Shown: positions 1 through 7,452 of the stretch, piece by piece
How the letters are laid out: the number at the start of each line of letters is the position of its first letter
How positions within the stretch are numbered: position 1 is the first letter of the stretch
Notes under the pieces: generated by a model
Databases searched by the model: none
The model's input: only the letters and a program-made list of their open reading frames with translations
What the model was told of the DNA's origin: nothing
Made by a program: the position numbers and the translations under genes
From: Pleomorphovibrio marinus
GTDB lineage: Bacteria > Bacteroidota > Bacteroidia > Cytophagales > Cyclobacteriaceae
Direction: 5' to 3'
DNA: 64,000 bases
Assembly (NCBI RefSeq): GCF_003347495.1
Contig: NZ_QCXY01000004.1
Coordinates: 310,001-374,000, forward strand

Positions 1-206
1 CCTTGGGGTTGGTCCAAGTCCTGGGAGTCTTTACCATCATCCCTTTTTCTGTCATACCTGTAAAATCCATCTAAGTATTGCTCCAGGTATGGCCCATATT
101 GAATGGAAATGCTATCTCCAATCACAAATAGTTTGGGCAAAGGCGTGTTTACATTTGACATAAGGAAGAATAAGGAAATTATTGCAGAAAACAGGAGCTT
201 ATGCAT
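1..206 (-). CDS. SGNH/GDSL hydrolase, N-terminal part (cut by window edge)
   Basis: The first 68 codons of a minus-strand gene are visible, starting at an ATG (204-206). The product opens with a hydrophobic export signal (MHKLLFSAIISLFFL) followed by FVIGDSIS, which fits the GDS block that carries the nucleophile serine in SGNH/GDSL esterases. The following residues (QYGPYLEQYL) match the usual helix after block I. These enzymes hydrolyse ester groups on lipids or acetylated glycans; the substrate cannot be inferred here. Its start lies 10 bases after the stop of the upstream phosphodiesterase gene, so it is probably the last visible gene of the satD operon. The remaining catalytic blocks lie outside the window, so the call rests on block I only. 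Confidence 0.7.
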   Translation of the reverse strand, partial: MHKLLFSAIISLFFLMSNVNTPLPKLFVIGDSISIQYGPYLEQYLDGFYRYDRKRDDGKDSQDLDQPQ

Positions 207-216
207 ATTAGTTGTT

Positions 217-1716
217 TTATGGTATAAGGCCTCTGCTGGTAAAGGTATGGTCCATATAGAAATGGTTTCCCACATTTTTTATTACCACCCCTAAAGAATA
301 AGTGCCCCAGGAATGAGTGCTTTCCACGAAAATCGTGTCCACGTGATAATCGGGCAAGTCGCCTCCATTATCCTTAAGTATTTCCGACATTATCCTGCCC
401 TCCTTTTCCTTCGCGGGAGCAATGCCATGTAATTTCAGGACGGTGGGCAAGATATCCACTATTGCAGTGGGAGCTTTGTTAGGGAACTTCTCTTTGAAAA
501 GTGGCCCTATAGCCATCAATGGGGGGTGCATTTCATAGGGGCTGGAGCTGCCGTGACCAGCCACGCCATTGTTATTGCTGTACCCTTTGAACCCAAATTC
601 GTTGGTTTCATCCGACCAGTTCATGTCCACCAAAATACTTGACTTTCTTTCCCTATGCCCCCACTGTATGGCCTCAAAAGATAAGGTTCCCTGCACAGAC
701 CCTGCCCAACTGCCATTCTCCTTTCCTGTTGTAAATAAGGCACCTACCCAAGGTTCCCCTTGTAAGCCTGCCACTACTTCTTCCTTTTGTTTTTCATCCT
801 CTAAATAGATAGCTCCACCAGCCACTTTCGCCTCTATCCCTTTTTCCTTTAACCAATTTTCTAAACCTGGATTACCCTCATGAGTGACAAAGCCGTGATC
901 CGCAGTTATTATTAAATGGAACCTATCTTGCCAGCCAATGCTATCCACATGTTCCCAGATGTCACGTACTTGTCCATCCAAAAACTGCATGACCGAAAGG
1001 GTTTCGGGAGCACCTACACCGTAGGTATGGGCTGTTCCATCCGGGTCTGAAAGCCACATCGTACATACATCAGGGCCATGCTCCTCAAAGGCCAATGCCT
1101 TGAATGCCTCCACTACCCATTTGTGCCGTTCTTCGTTGGGGGTTTCCTTTTCTGGTATAGTACCCAATTTTTCTGTCAGTTCAACTTTCAGGTCTTCCGG
1201 CATAAATAAATCTGGATTCACCAAGCCTCCACCCTTTGTAAGGTGATTAAGCAGAAAGGATTGCCCTGTGGTTCCGGTACTAAAAACCATGTATTTCAAC
1301 CCTGCTTCCTCGAGAATTTCCCCAAAGGAGGAAGTAGTTAAGAGTCCACCAGAAAGCTTTTCCCCTGCTTCCATCAGCTCCTGGGCATTGCCGGTATTGA
1401 TCACTTTTTCTGTAGAAACCTCAGCCAAATAAATGCTGTTGCCTAACAATCCGTGGGTTTGCGGAAAGGCACCCGTTGCATAGGAAGACGAATTCACCCG
1501 CGTTACAGAGGGAAATGTAGCATGGTGATCTTCATTATAGACTCCATCTTGCTTCATTTTGTATAGAAAAGGGGTGTTTTCTTCACTAATATAGTCGGGA
1601 CGCATACCATCCAAAACCACTATCAGTGTTTTATACCGTAAAGCCTCCTCCTTGTTGGAATTACAGGAAACCAGCAAAAAGAGACCTAAAATCGGAAGAA
1701 GAATAGGGTTTGTCAT
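217..1716 (-). CDS. NPP-type ectonucleotide pyrophosphatase/phosphodiesterase lipoprotein
   Basis: A 499-aa protein of the alkaline-phosphatase superfamily, type I phosphodiesterase/nucleotide pyrophosphatase branch. These enzymes cleave phosphodiester or pyrophosphate bonds outside the cytoplasm using two zinc ions. A lipoprotein signal ends at Cys18 (LVSC). The metal ligand Asp36 is in VVLDGMRPD; Thr67 in ATFPS is at the nucleophile position; later ligands are visible in SDPDGTAHTYG, TADHGF and VAGHGSS. Length is normal for the family. The start lies 6 bases after the Pr6Pr gene, and a GDSL hydrolase follows after 10 bases, so it belongs to the satD operon. The substrate (nucleotide, phospholipid head group or other diester) cannot be told from sequence. 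Confidence 0.85.
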   Translation of the reverse strand: MTNPILLPILGLFLLVSCNSNKEEALRYKTLIVVLDGMRPDYISEENTPFLYKMKQDGVYNEDHHATFPSVTRVNSSSYATGAFPQTHGLLGNSIYLAEVSTEKVINTGNAQELMEAGEKLSGGLLTTSSFGEILEEAGLKYMVFSTGTTGQSFLLNHLTKGGGLVNPDLFMPEDLKVELTEKLGTIPEKETPNEERHKWVVEAFKALAFEEHGPDVCTMWLSDPDGTAHTYGVGAPETLSVMQFLDGQVRDIWEHVDSIGWQDRFHLIITADHGFVTHEGNPGLENWLKEKGIEAKVAGGAIYLEDEKQKEEVVAGLQGEPWVGALFTTGKENGSWAGSVQGTLSFEAIQWGHRERKSSILVDMNWSDETNEFGFKGYSNNNGVAGHGSSSPYEMHPPLMAIGPLFKEKFPNKAPTAIVDILPTVLKLHGIAPAKEKEGRIMSEILKDNGGDLPDYHVDTIFVESTHSWGTYSLGVVIKNVGNHFYMDHTFTSRGLIP

Positions 1717-1722
1717 TGGGTA

Positions 1723-2349
1723 TTAAAGTTCGTTTTGGGCATGAAGTTTAGGCTTATTTTTATAGTTTCCCAAGCCTACTAATAGTGAGGAAAGGAATAG
1801 GAACAGAATTACAATAAAGGTAATATTGATCAAAACCCCTTGCCATCCAAGATCACTTACTTCAAGAAATGGATAAGGATAAAAACCTGAATACCTTCCC
1901 CTTATAAGTACGTAGATAAGGTAACTAAAAGGATAGATTAACCACTTGGGTATATTTCTCCATGGAGTGGGAATAAATCCTGTATATTTCCACCAGTATA
2001 GTCCCACCATTAGGGGCATTACACTGTGGAGAAGTTCATCTACTATCTTTTGTAATCCCTGAGGGTCCCAAATAGGCCTTAGCGCAATCTGATATACCAA
2101 GCCTACCACTAAAATATAAACAGTAATAGCGGTTAGGCTACTTGAACCCTCCTTGAAAGTACTTCTGTTTTTACCAATGAAATAAACCGCCACCAAAGTG
2201 TTGGTAAGGATCGTGAAAAAACTAAAGAAGCGAATCAGCATTTCTGGGATTTCCGTCTGCCTGTTTTGCCACATCAACACAAATTGCACCACTACTGCCA
2301 CCCCAGCCAATATACCTATTAGTAACCCCGATTTCTCTTTTAGAGCCAT
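1723..2349 (-). CDS. Pr6Pr family (FAR-17a/AIG1-like) integral membrane protein
   Basis: A 208-aa protein with about six hydrophobic helices: near residues 8-25, 38-58, 73-90, 105-118, 134-150 and 172-193. The pattern, with an RFFSFFTILTNTLVA segment in helix 2 and a short YPFSYLIYVLIRG motif, fits the Pr6Pr family. Prokaryotic members have no proven activity; eukaryotic AIG1/ADTRP relatives hydrolyse fatty-acid esters of hydroxy fatty acids using Thr and His. A candidate Thr is Thr50 in the TNT motif, but this is inference. The start overlaps the end of the DUF3307 gene by 10 bases, showing translational coupling within the satD operon. Confidence 0.7.
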   Translation of the reverse strand: MALKEKSGLLIGILAGVAVVVQFVLMWQNRQTEIPEMLIRFFSFFTILTNTLVAVYFIGKNRSTFKEGSSSLTAITVYILVVGLVYQIALRPIWDPQGLQKIVDELLHSVMPLMVGLYWWKYTGFIPTPWRNIPKWLIYPFSYLIYVLIRGRYSGFYPYPFLEVSDLGWQGVLINITFIVILFLFLSSLLVGLGNYKNKPKLHAQNEL

Positions 2350-3053
2350 GGTTGAAACTTTACGTAGAGAAGTCCCCCCAATATGGCCAGGCCAAAACTA
2401 AACAGGGTGCCGATCAGGATATATTCGGTCAACTTTCTGTCACCAGTCTGCCTCAGATCCCCGAACCTGAACACGGATTTTGCCGCGACAAGGAATCCAA
2501 TGGCCTCATACCTACCACTTATTATAAACACAAACACGAATAGTCGCTCCAATATGCCTATATACTTCCCGGCCTCAGCCAGTGAATCCGATTCCTCACT
2601 ATCTACTGCTATTGGCGTCCACTTCGAAATAAACGTTTTAATAAAGATAGATGCCGGCAGGGTTAAAAACAGGGCCATTGTAACCAGGAGCCATATTTTC
2701 CCTTCATACATTAACCATTCTTTCCAAGAGTGTCCTTCCACCCACTGAAATATAGCCAAAAGCACCAATACATGGGCGAATTGGTCCCAAAAGAACCATT
2801 TCCTTTTGGTGTTTTCCTTCTGGGCGTAGAGCTTGATCCCATCTATCACCCCATGGGAAACCGCAATAACCAAGGCATATGGCCAAAAATCAGCATCCCA
2901 GACCATTACATACACCAGAAGGCCATGAATGAGGATGTGAAGGTAAAACTGGTATGCCCTTAACTTATGCTGTTCCTTTGTCTTTACCCAGGCATCCGGC
3001 TGTAAGAAGAAGTCCCCTATCAGATGAGCCAGCAATAGCTTGACAAGTATCAT
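2340..3053 (-). CDS. DUF3307 family membrane protein (SatE-like partner)
   Basis: A 237-aa polytopic membrane protein. The N-terminus LLLAHLIGDFFLQPDAWVK is the hallmark of DUF3307, with conserved His, Asp and Gln in the first helix, followed by HILIHGLLVY and SHGVIDGIK. The His/Asp residues in membrane helices could bind metal, but no biochemical role is established for the family as far as I know. The start overlaps the satD stop by four bases (ATGA-type overlap at 3050-3053). A SatD-DUF3307 pairing is, from memory, recurrent in Bacteroidota and Firmicutes, which supports a shared function. It is followed by the Pr6Pr gene with a 10-base overlap. Confidence 0.75.
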   Translation of the reverse strand: MILVKLLLAHLIGDFFLQPDAWVKTKEQHKLRAYQFYLHILIHGLLVYVMVWDADFWPYALVIAVSHGVIDGIKLYAQKENTKRKWFFWDQFAHVLVLLAIFQWVEGHSWKEWLMYEGKIWLLVTMALFLTLPASIFIKTFISKWTPIAVDSEESDSLAEAGKYIGILERLFVFVFIISGRYEAIGFLVAAKSVFRFGDLRQTGDRKLTEYILIGTLFSFGLAILGGLLYVKFQPWL

Positions 3054-3661
3054 AAGTTGCTTTCAATTTTATGGGAAACATATTCCATCCACTGCCTGAT
3101 CACTTCAAAGTGGGCTCTTTTAAGTCTGGTACTGAAGGCATGTTGTGTGATTCCTAATTTTGCTCCCTGCTCCTGCTGCGAAAGTTCAGGTGTGTCTAGG
3201 GTGTGAAACACTGCCTCGGCTGCATTGGCTGTCCAACCATCCATGATCGTCAGTGCCAGTTTCAGTTCTATATTTACCATTTGGTCTAATTCCTTCCAGG
3301 GACTTTTGAAGGCAAGGTCCTGTTTCCTCTTTTTTAGGGACTCGAATGTCTCACCGGAATGAACAAAAGCACTTCCATTGCTTTCCGTGATTTTGCCCGC
3401 ATCAAAGGTCATCTCTCCTATGCCTATGGCCATCCGTACATCCAGTGGACTCATCATCTTTATTCTTGACTTGATAAAGATTGCTGCTTTTAGGCTGTTG
3501 GCGGGATCCTCCAACCTGAGCTGGAAACTATCTCCGCGATATACCTCCCAGCCCTGCGGGGAATGACCCCAATTGGCCAATAGTTGTTTTAGTGGAGGCA
3601 TCCATATTTCTGGACTTTCATCTTGAGAATTGACCAAATCCCCTGTTAGTACTGCTATCAT
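3050..3661 (-). CDS. SatD family protein, probable autoregulatory DNA-binding protein
   Basis: A 203-aa soluble protein beginning MIAVLTGDLVNSQ, characteristic of SatD family proteins named after the Streptococcus sat locus. The middle has YRGDSFQLRL and an IKSRIKM segment; the C-terminus (about 165-195, LSQQEQGAKLGITQHAFSTRLKRA) looks like a sigma-region-4-type helix-turn-helix, so DNA binding is likely. It is the first gene of a five-gene operon. Its upstream region holds a 22-bp near-palindrome at the likely promoter, which would fit autoregulation (inference). The physiological signal is unknown. Confidence 0.7.
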   Translation of the reverse strand: MIAVLTGDLVNSQDESPEIWMPPLKQLLANWGHSPQGWEVYRGDSFQLRLEDPANSLKAAIFIKSRIKMMSPLDVRMAIGIGEMTFDAGKITESNGSAFVHSGETFESLKKRKQDLAFKSPWKELDQMVNIELKLALTIMDGWTANAAEAVFHTLDTPELSQQEQGAKLGITQHAFSTRLKRAHFEVIRQWMEYVSHKIESNL

Positions 3662-3693
3662 CCGAGTAAATTATCAATAAAATAAGCGATAAT

Positions 3694-3720
3694 CAAATAT
3701 ATCATTTATAAATGTGATAT
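3694..3720 (-). promoter_or_regulatory. Probable promoter -7 box plus palindromic operator of the satD operon
   Basis: Reading the minus strand, 3701-3694 gives TATATTTG, a perfect match to the Bacteroidota -7 consensus TAnnTTTG, 33 bases upstream of the satD ATG. Bases 3699-3720 form a near-perfect palindrome with ATATCA and TGATAT arms around an AT-rich centre. It lies immediately upstream of, and slightly overlapping, the -7 box. No convincing TTTG -33 box is present at the normal distance, which would fit a promoter needing an activator or controlled by the palindrome-binding protein. The binding protein is not shown by the sequence; SatD itself is the obvious candidate. Confidence 0.45.
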
Positions 3721-3781
3721 AGTACTTATATCATGCTTTTAATTGATAAATGAGCTTATCCTTCCTATCCAAGATAATGAT

Positions 3782-5470
3782 TTAGTCCATAAAAACGTCT
3801 GTAGTCCCCAGCAAGCCAATCACCAATAGGCCAATCAGCCCAGTGAAGATCAGGTAGTAAAGGGTGGGGAAAACCGTTTTGCGAAGCACCATTCCTTCCT
3901 TGCCCAACAGGCCCACCGTAGCAGAAGCAGCCACCACATTGTGAATGGCCACCATATTTCCAGCAGCCGCACCTACCGCCTGCAGAGCCAGGATCCAGGT
4001 GGGTGGCATGGAAAGGCTGTCTGCAACACCATACTGGAAAAGGCTGAACATCAAGTTACTCACGGTATTACTACCAGCGATAAATGCTCCAAGAGCCCCA
4101 ATGGAAGGAGCTACCGCTGGATAAACATACCCCACCAGATCGGCGACCCATTCGGCCATCAAAATAGGCATTGCCTCAAGGCCTATGGGGTTCTCGCCAC
4201 TGTTTATGTACACCCGCACCATCGCCACGGCAAAGAGTAACACTACCCCAGCGTTGAGGATCATCTTGCTGCTTTCACCTAGGGCACGCGCCACCTCTCT
4301 GCCACGCATGTCGTGCAAAAACACTGTAACCAGGCACACCAACAGCATAATGCTCCCCGGCAGGTAAAGAGGGATACTGGATGCCGAGATCGGGGTACCC
4401 AAAATCTCATCGTAGCCCACCGATATGCTTGTGAGTAGTTCCCTAAAAGGTAACTGGGGAAGTCGGCTCAAGACCAGTAATATCGCCAAAAGGAAATAAG
4501 GGAACCAGGCCTTCCACAAGGGCACCTTTTTTCCGTTTTCATCCACAGAAAAAGACAAGGTACCCAACCATTCCGCGGGCCAGTTTTCCCTGGCCTCCAT
4601 TTCCCAGGCCCTGCTTGGCAAAAGGAAGCCGCGCTTGGCTGCGGTCACCACAATAGACAGTCCTACCAGAGATCCCAGCAGACTGGGAAATTCAGGGCCA
4701 AGAAACACGCCCGTGAGCGCATAGGGTATCGTGAAGGCCAATCCCCCGAACAGCGCGAAGGGAAACATTTCCAGGCCATCCTTCCAGCTCCTGTTTTTGC
4801 CAAAAAAACGCGTGAGCATAAGGACCATCAGGAAAGGCATCAAGGTTCCGACTACTGCATGCGTCATGGCCGCCCTAGCTGTTACCATATCCAGAAGCTC
4901 CGGAAAACCCATACCAAGAGCCTCAAGAGCTCCTGCCACTTCTGGCCCCTCCAATCCTCCTCGGACCCCCACCAGCACCGGAGTACCTACTGCGCCGAAG
5001 GTCACTGCGGTGCTTTGCACCATCATTCCCAAGATTACCGCCGCAAGGGCTGGGAAACCCAAGGCCACTAGCAGGGGAGCCACGATCGCAGCCGGAGTCC
5101 CGAATCCAGCCGCTCCCTCGATAAAGGAGCCAAATAACCACACGATGATGATCACCTGTACCCGACGGTCAGGACTGATATCCGCAAAACCTGCACGGAT
5201 GGCCCCAACACCACCGGAATGCTTTAACAGATTTAGTAACAAGATGGCCGCAAATACTATGTAGAGTATATCGAAGGTAATAAATAAGCTCTGTATAGAG
5301 GAAGCAGCCACCTCAACCATCCCTTGGCCCCAGAAAAGCAATGCAACTCCTGAGGTAAGCAAGAAGGTCACCGGCATGGTGCGGCGGGCGGATTGCCGAA
5401 AGCCGACAAGCATAATGGCAGCCACCAAGATAGGCATCAGTGCCAGAAAAAACAGCAGGTCTTTGGACAT
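3782..5470 (-). CDS. L-lactate/glycolate permease, LldP (LctP) family
   Basis: A 562-aa membrane protein with about 13-14 hydrophobic helices. The family signatures are present: [16 protein letters not shown] near residue 115-130, TFGAVGTPV, and [12 protein letters not shown] near the C-terminus. LldP and GlcA members import L-lactate, D-lactate and glycolate by proton symport across the inner membrane. The start follows the malate synthase stop by 27 bases on the same strand, so the two are almost certainly co-transcribed. Because malate synthase consumes glyoxylate, glycolate or glyoxylate is a more attractive substrate than lactate (inference from context). A GlcD-like oxidase at 17469-18857 may complete the route. 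Confidence 0.9.
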   Translation of the reverse strand: MSKDLLFFLALMPILVAAIMLVGFRQSARRTMPVTFLLTSGVALLFWGQGMVEVAASSIQSLFITFDILYIVFAAILLLNLLKHSGGVGAIRAGFADISPDRRVQVIIIVWLFGSFIEGAAGFGTPAAIVAPLLVALGFPALAAVILGMMVQSTAVTFGAVGTPVLVGVRGGLEGPEVAGALEALGMGFPELLDMVTARAAMTHAVVGTLMPFLMVLMLTRFFGKNRSWKDGLEMFPFALFGGLAFTIPYALTGVFLGPEFPSLLGSLVGLSIVVTAAKRGFLLPSRAWEMEARENWPAEWLGTLSFSVDENGKKVPLWKAWFPYFLLAILLVLSRLPQLPFRELLTSISVGYDEILGTPISASSIPLYLPGSIMLLVCLVTVFLHDMRGREVARALGESSKMILNAGVVLLFAVAMVRVYINSGENPIGLEAMPILMAEWVADLVGYVYPAVAPSIGALGAFIAGSNTVSNLMFSLFQYGVADSLSMPPTWILALQAVGAAAGNMVAIHNVVAASATVGLLGKEGMVLRKTVFPTLYYLIFTGLIGLLVIGLLGTTDVFMD

Positions 5471-5497
5471 GGTATTTTGGGGTTGGGGTTAAAGGAA

Positions 5498-7384
5498 TTA
5501 TGTGTTAAGGTCTAGATTTTCCGTAATTCTATAGTTCTCCGACCTCAACCGTTCTAAGTAAAGCTTAATGCGTTTACGTGCAGTTGAAAGGTCCGTATTG
5601 TTCAAGTTAATGTTCAATAGGTCAATGAACCAGGGGATTTTCACCTTTTCGGAAACGTACACCTCTGCAATCTCCCTGGCAATGGGAAGAGTGGTTTTTT
5701 TGGAGTCCTCGTGGACATCACGGTCGGATGCTGCAAGCAATTTCTTGTATTCCTCTTCCAGCAGCTTGTGAAACAAATCCAAAGTAAAGGACTCCCCTTT
5801 TTTGATCCCTGTTTCTTTGTCGTCCTCGGTGAGCTCAGCTCCTTTGTGCGCCCATTCCCAGAGTATGCTCAACCGTATTTCTCCAGTTGCCATGTCCTCC
5901 ATCAGGTACAAAACGTCGTCATCCCCGAAAAAGTCTGCTGGTTTAAGTGCTGCCGCCTGCATCCCCTGCCCGAAGGCATTGCCATATTGCACTGCCACGC
6001 TTATCAGGTTACGTGCGCCCCGAATGGTTCTGGGTGCTGGCTCTAAGGCGATAAGGCCGTTAGCGTCGTGCTGGGTATAGGTCAGCGGTGGGAAGGTACG
6101 ACCAGCCTGGTTTTCCTCTCCTGCCTTTTGCCATACCGGACGCACAATATGGACCATCTTCCAGTGGGCCACCCACTTTCCACTGGCACCCTCGCTTTGT
6201 TCACGTTCTGCACCTGCCACAGCCTTCTCCATACTGGAAGAGACACCAGCCTTGGAACCCACAGGAATATTGGGCTCCATCCCCCCCTGCCATAGCGCAA
6301 AATTGCCATCTAAATCAGGGGTATTTACTGCACGTCTTACGCGGTCCTCGTAATTCCTCATGTACCCATAAGTCATTCCCACCGATTCTATGTTAGGGTT
6401 CACAAAGTCCTTGTCCCATGCCAAAGCATCCGAAACGCTGTTGATATAGTCCCAGCGGCCTGTGTTGAAGCCGACAAAGTGTAATCCCAGTGCCGCCCGG
6501 ATTTCCATCAGTTGGTAAGTGGCCTCTAGTTGCTCCACCAAAACGTAGGTGCGAACTGTGCCCTCACGTAGGCCCAAGTGCGACTCCAAAGCTCCTATCA
6601 TCCTATCCCATAGTGCCGCCTCCTCCGCTGTCTGTATTTTGGGCAGATAAAGCACTACCGGAGCACCCGCTTCATTCAGCGCGCGATGGTTATTCACAAC
6701 GTAAAGCACCAAGTCCGCGATGGAAGCAGAGAATCCCCCACCCCCAGAGTCGGAGATATGTCGATCATCAAGGTGAAGACCTCGGGCTCGGAAAATCTTT
6801 GTAGTGAAAGAAAGTTGTTCCTTCCAATCCTTTATTTTTGGCTCACCAAAAAAGGACACCGACCATTCATTCATCTGGGCAGCTACCTTCTCGGCCACGT
6901 CATGGAAAAGTGAATCACCATGTATGGCTAGTTTCAAGTTACGTTGATTGTCTAAGGACATGGTACTTGTCTGTCCAAGGGCATCTTCCCCGTCAAACAT
7001 CCACCCATCTGCTCCGGATAAAAGTGCATATGCGACGTTCCTTATGCTACTTTCCAATGGAGCCCCGGGCTTGGCACCTGGCCCTGTGCCTTGGATCCAT
7101 TGCCGCTTCAGCCCATCCGGAATCCCCTGGCCCATAAATTTGCCCTCTCGTGCGTCAGACACCTTAATTTTTGTACCGGGAATTAAACTGTTGCTGTCCA
7201 GAAAATGGATACGTTCCCGGGAAGTGAATCGGTGCTTACGCCTTTCCATTCGTCGCTGCATCAACCTATGGACCTCCTCATTGAAGTGACTCAGCGCCTC
7301 TAGGGCAGAAAGTACCTTTGGGGTATAAACGTCCCCATATTTCTCAAGTAGTTCCTTTTTGATGTTGATTTTGCTATCGCTCAT
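5498..7384 (-). CDS. Malate synthase, elongated type A-like form
   Basis: A 628-aa enzyme predicted to condense glyoxylate with acetyl-CoA to malate. Malate synthase A signatures are readable: DGEDAL at 131-136 (DFEDS in classical enzymes), FRARGLHLDDRH at 198-209 with Arg199 at the glyoxylate-binding position, metal ligands Glu284 (VLVEQ) and Asp312 (GRWDY), and catalytic base Asp497 in YLMEDMATGEI. It is about 90-100 residues longer than E. coli AceB; the extra length lies in a charged N-terminus and a C-terminal extension (about 515-628). No isocitrate lyase is near, so the glyoxylate probably comes from glycolate or another two-carbon source imported by the downstream LldP-type permease. 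AceB would be the closest symbol, but the divergence argues for leaving it blank. Confidence 0.85.
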   Translation of the reverse strand: MSDSKINIKKELLEKYGDVYTPKVLSALEALSHFNEEVHRLMQRRMERRKHRFTSRERIHFLDSNSLIPGTKIKVSDAREGKFMGQGIPDGLKRQWIQGTGPGAKPGAPLESSIRNVAYALLSGADGWMFDGEDALGQTSTMSLDNQRNLKLAIHGDSLFHDVAEKVAAQMNEWSVSFFGEPKIKDWKEQLSFTTKIFRARGLHLDDRHISDSGGGGFSASIADLVLYVVNNHRALNEAGAPVVLYLPKIQTAEEAALWDRMIGALESHLGLREGTVRTYVLVEQLEATYQLMEIRAALGLHFVGFNTGRWDYINSVSDALAWDKDFVNPNIESVGMTYGYMRNYEDRVRRAVNTPDLDGNFALWQGGMEPNIPVGSKAGVSSSMEKAVAGAEREQSEGASGKWVAHWKMVHIVRPVWQKAGEENQAGRTFPPLTYTQHDANGLIALEPAPRTIRGARNLISVAVQYGNAFGQGMQAAALKPADFFGDDDVLYLMEDMATGEIRLSILWEWAHKGAELTEDDKETGIKKGESFTLDLFHKLLEEEYKKLLAASDRDVHEDSKKTTLPIAREIAEVYVSEKVKIPWFIDLLNINLNNTDLSTARKRIKLYLERLRSENYRITENLDLNT

Positions 7385-7452
7385 ACAATTTGGTTTAGTT
7401 AGTTTGAAAAAAGATAAGTTAGGATATTTTGGTGAAAGTATTATAACTTTTC

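Noticed and set aside
4731-5264. A 177-codon plus-strand open frame rich in Pro, Thr, Ser and Ala.
   Set aside because: It lies wholly antisense to the well-supported LldP-type permease, and its composition mirrors the Gly/Ala/Leu-rich membrane helices of that gene.
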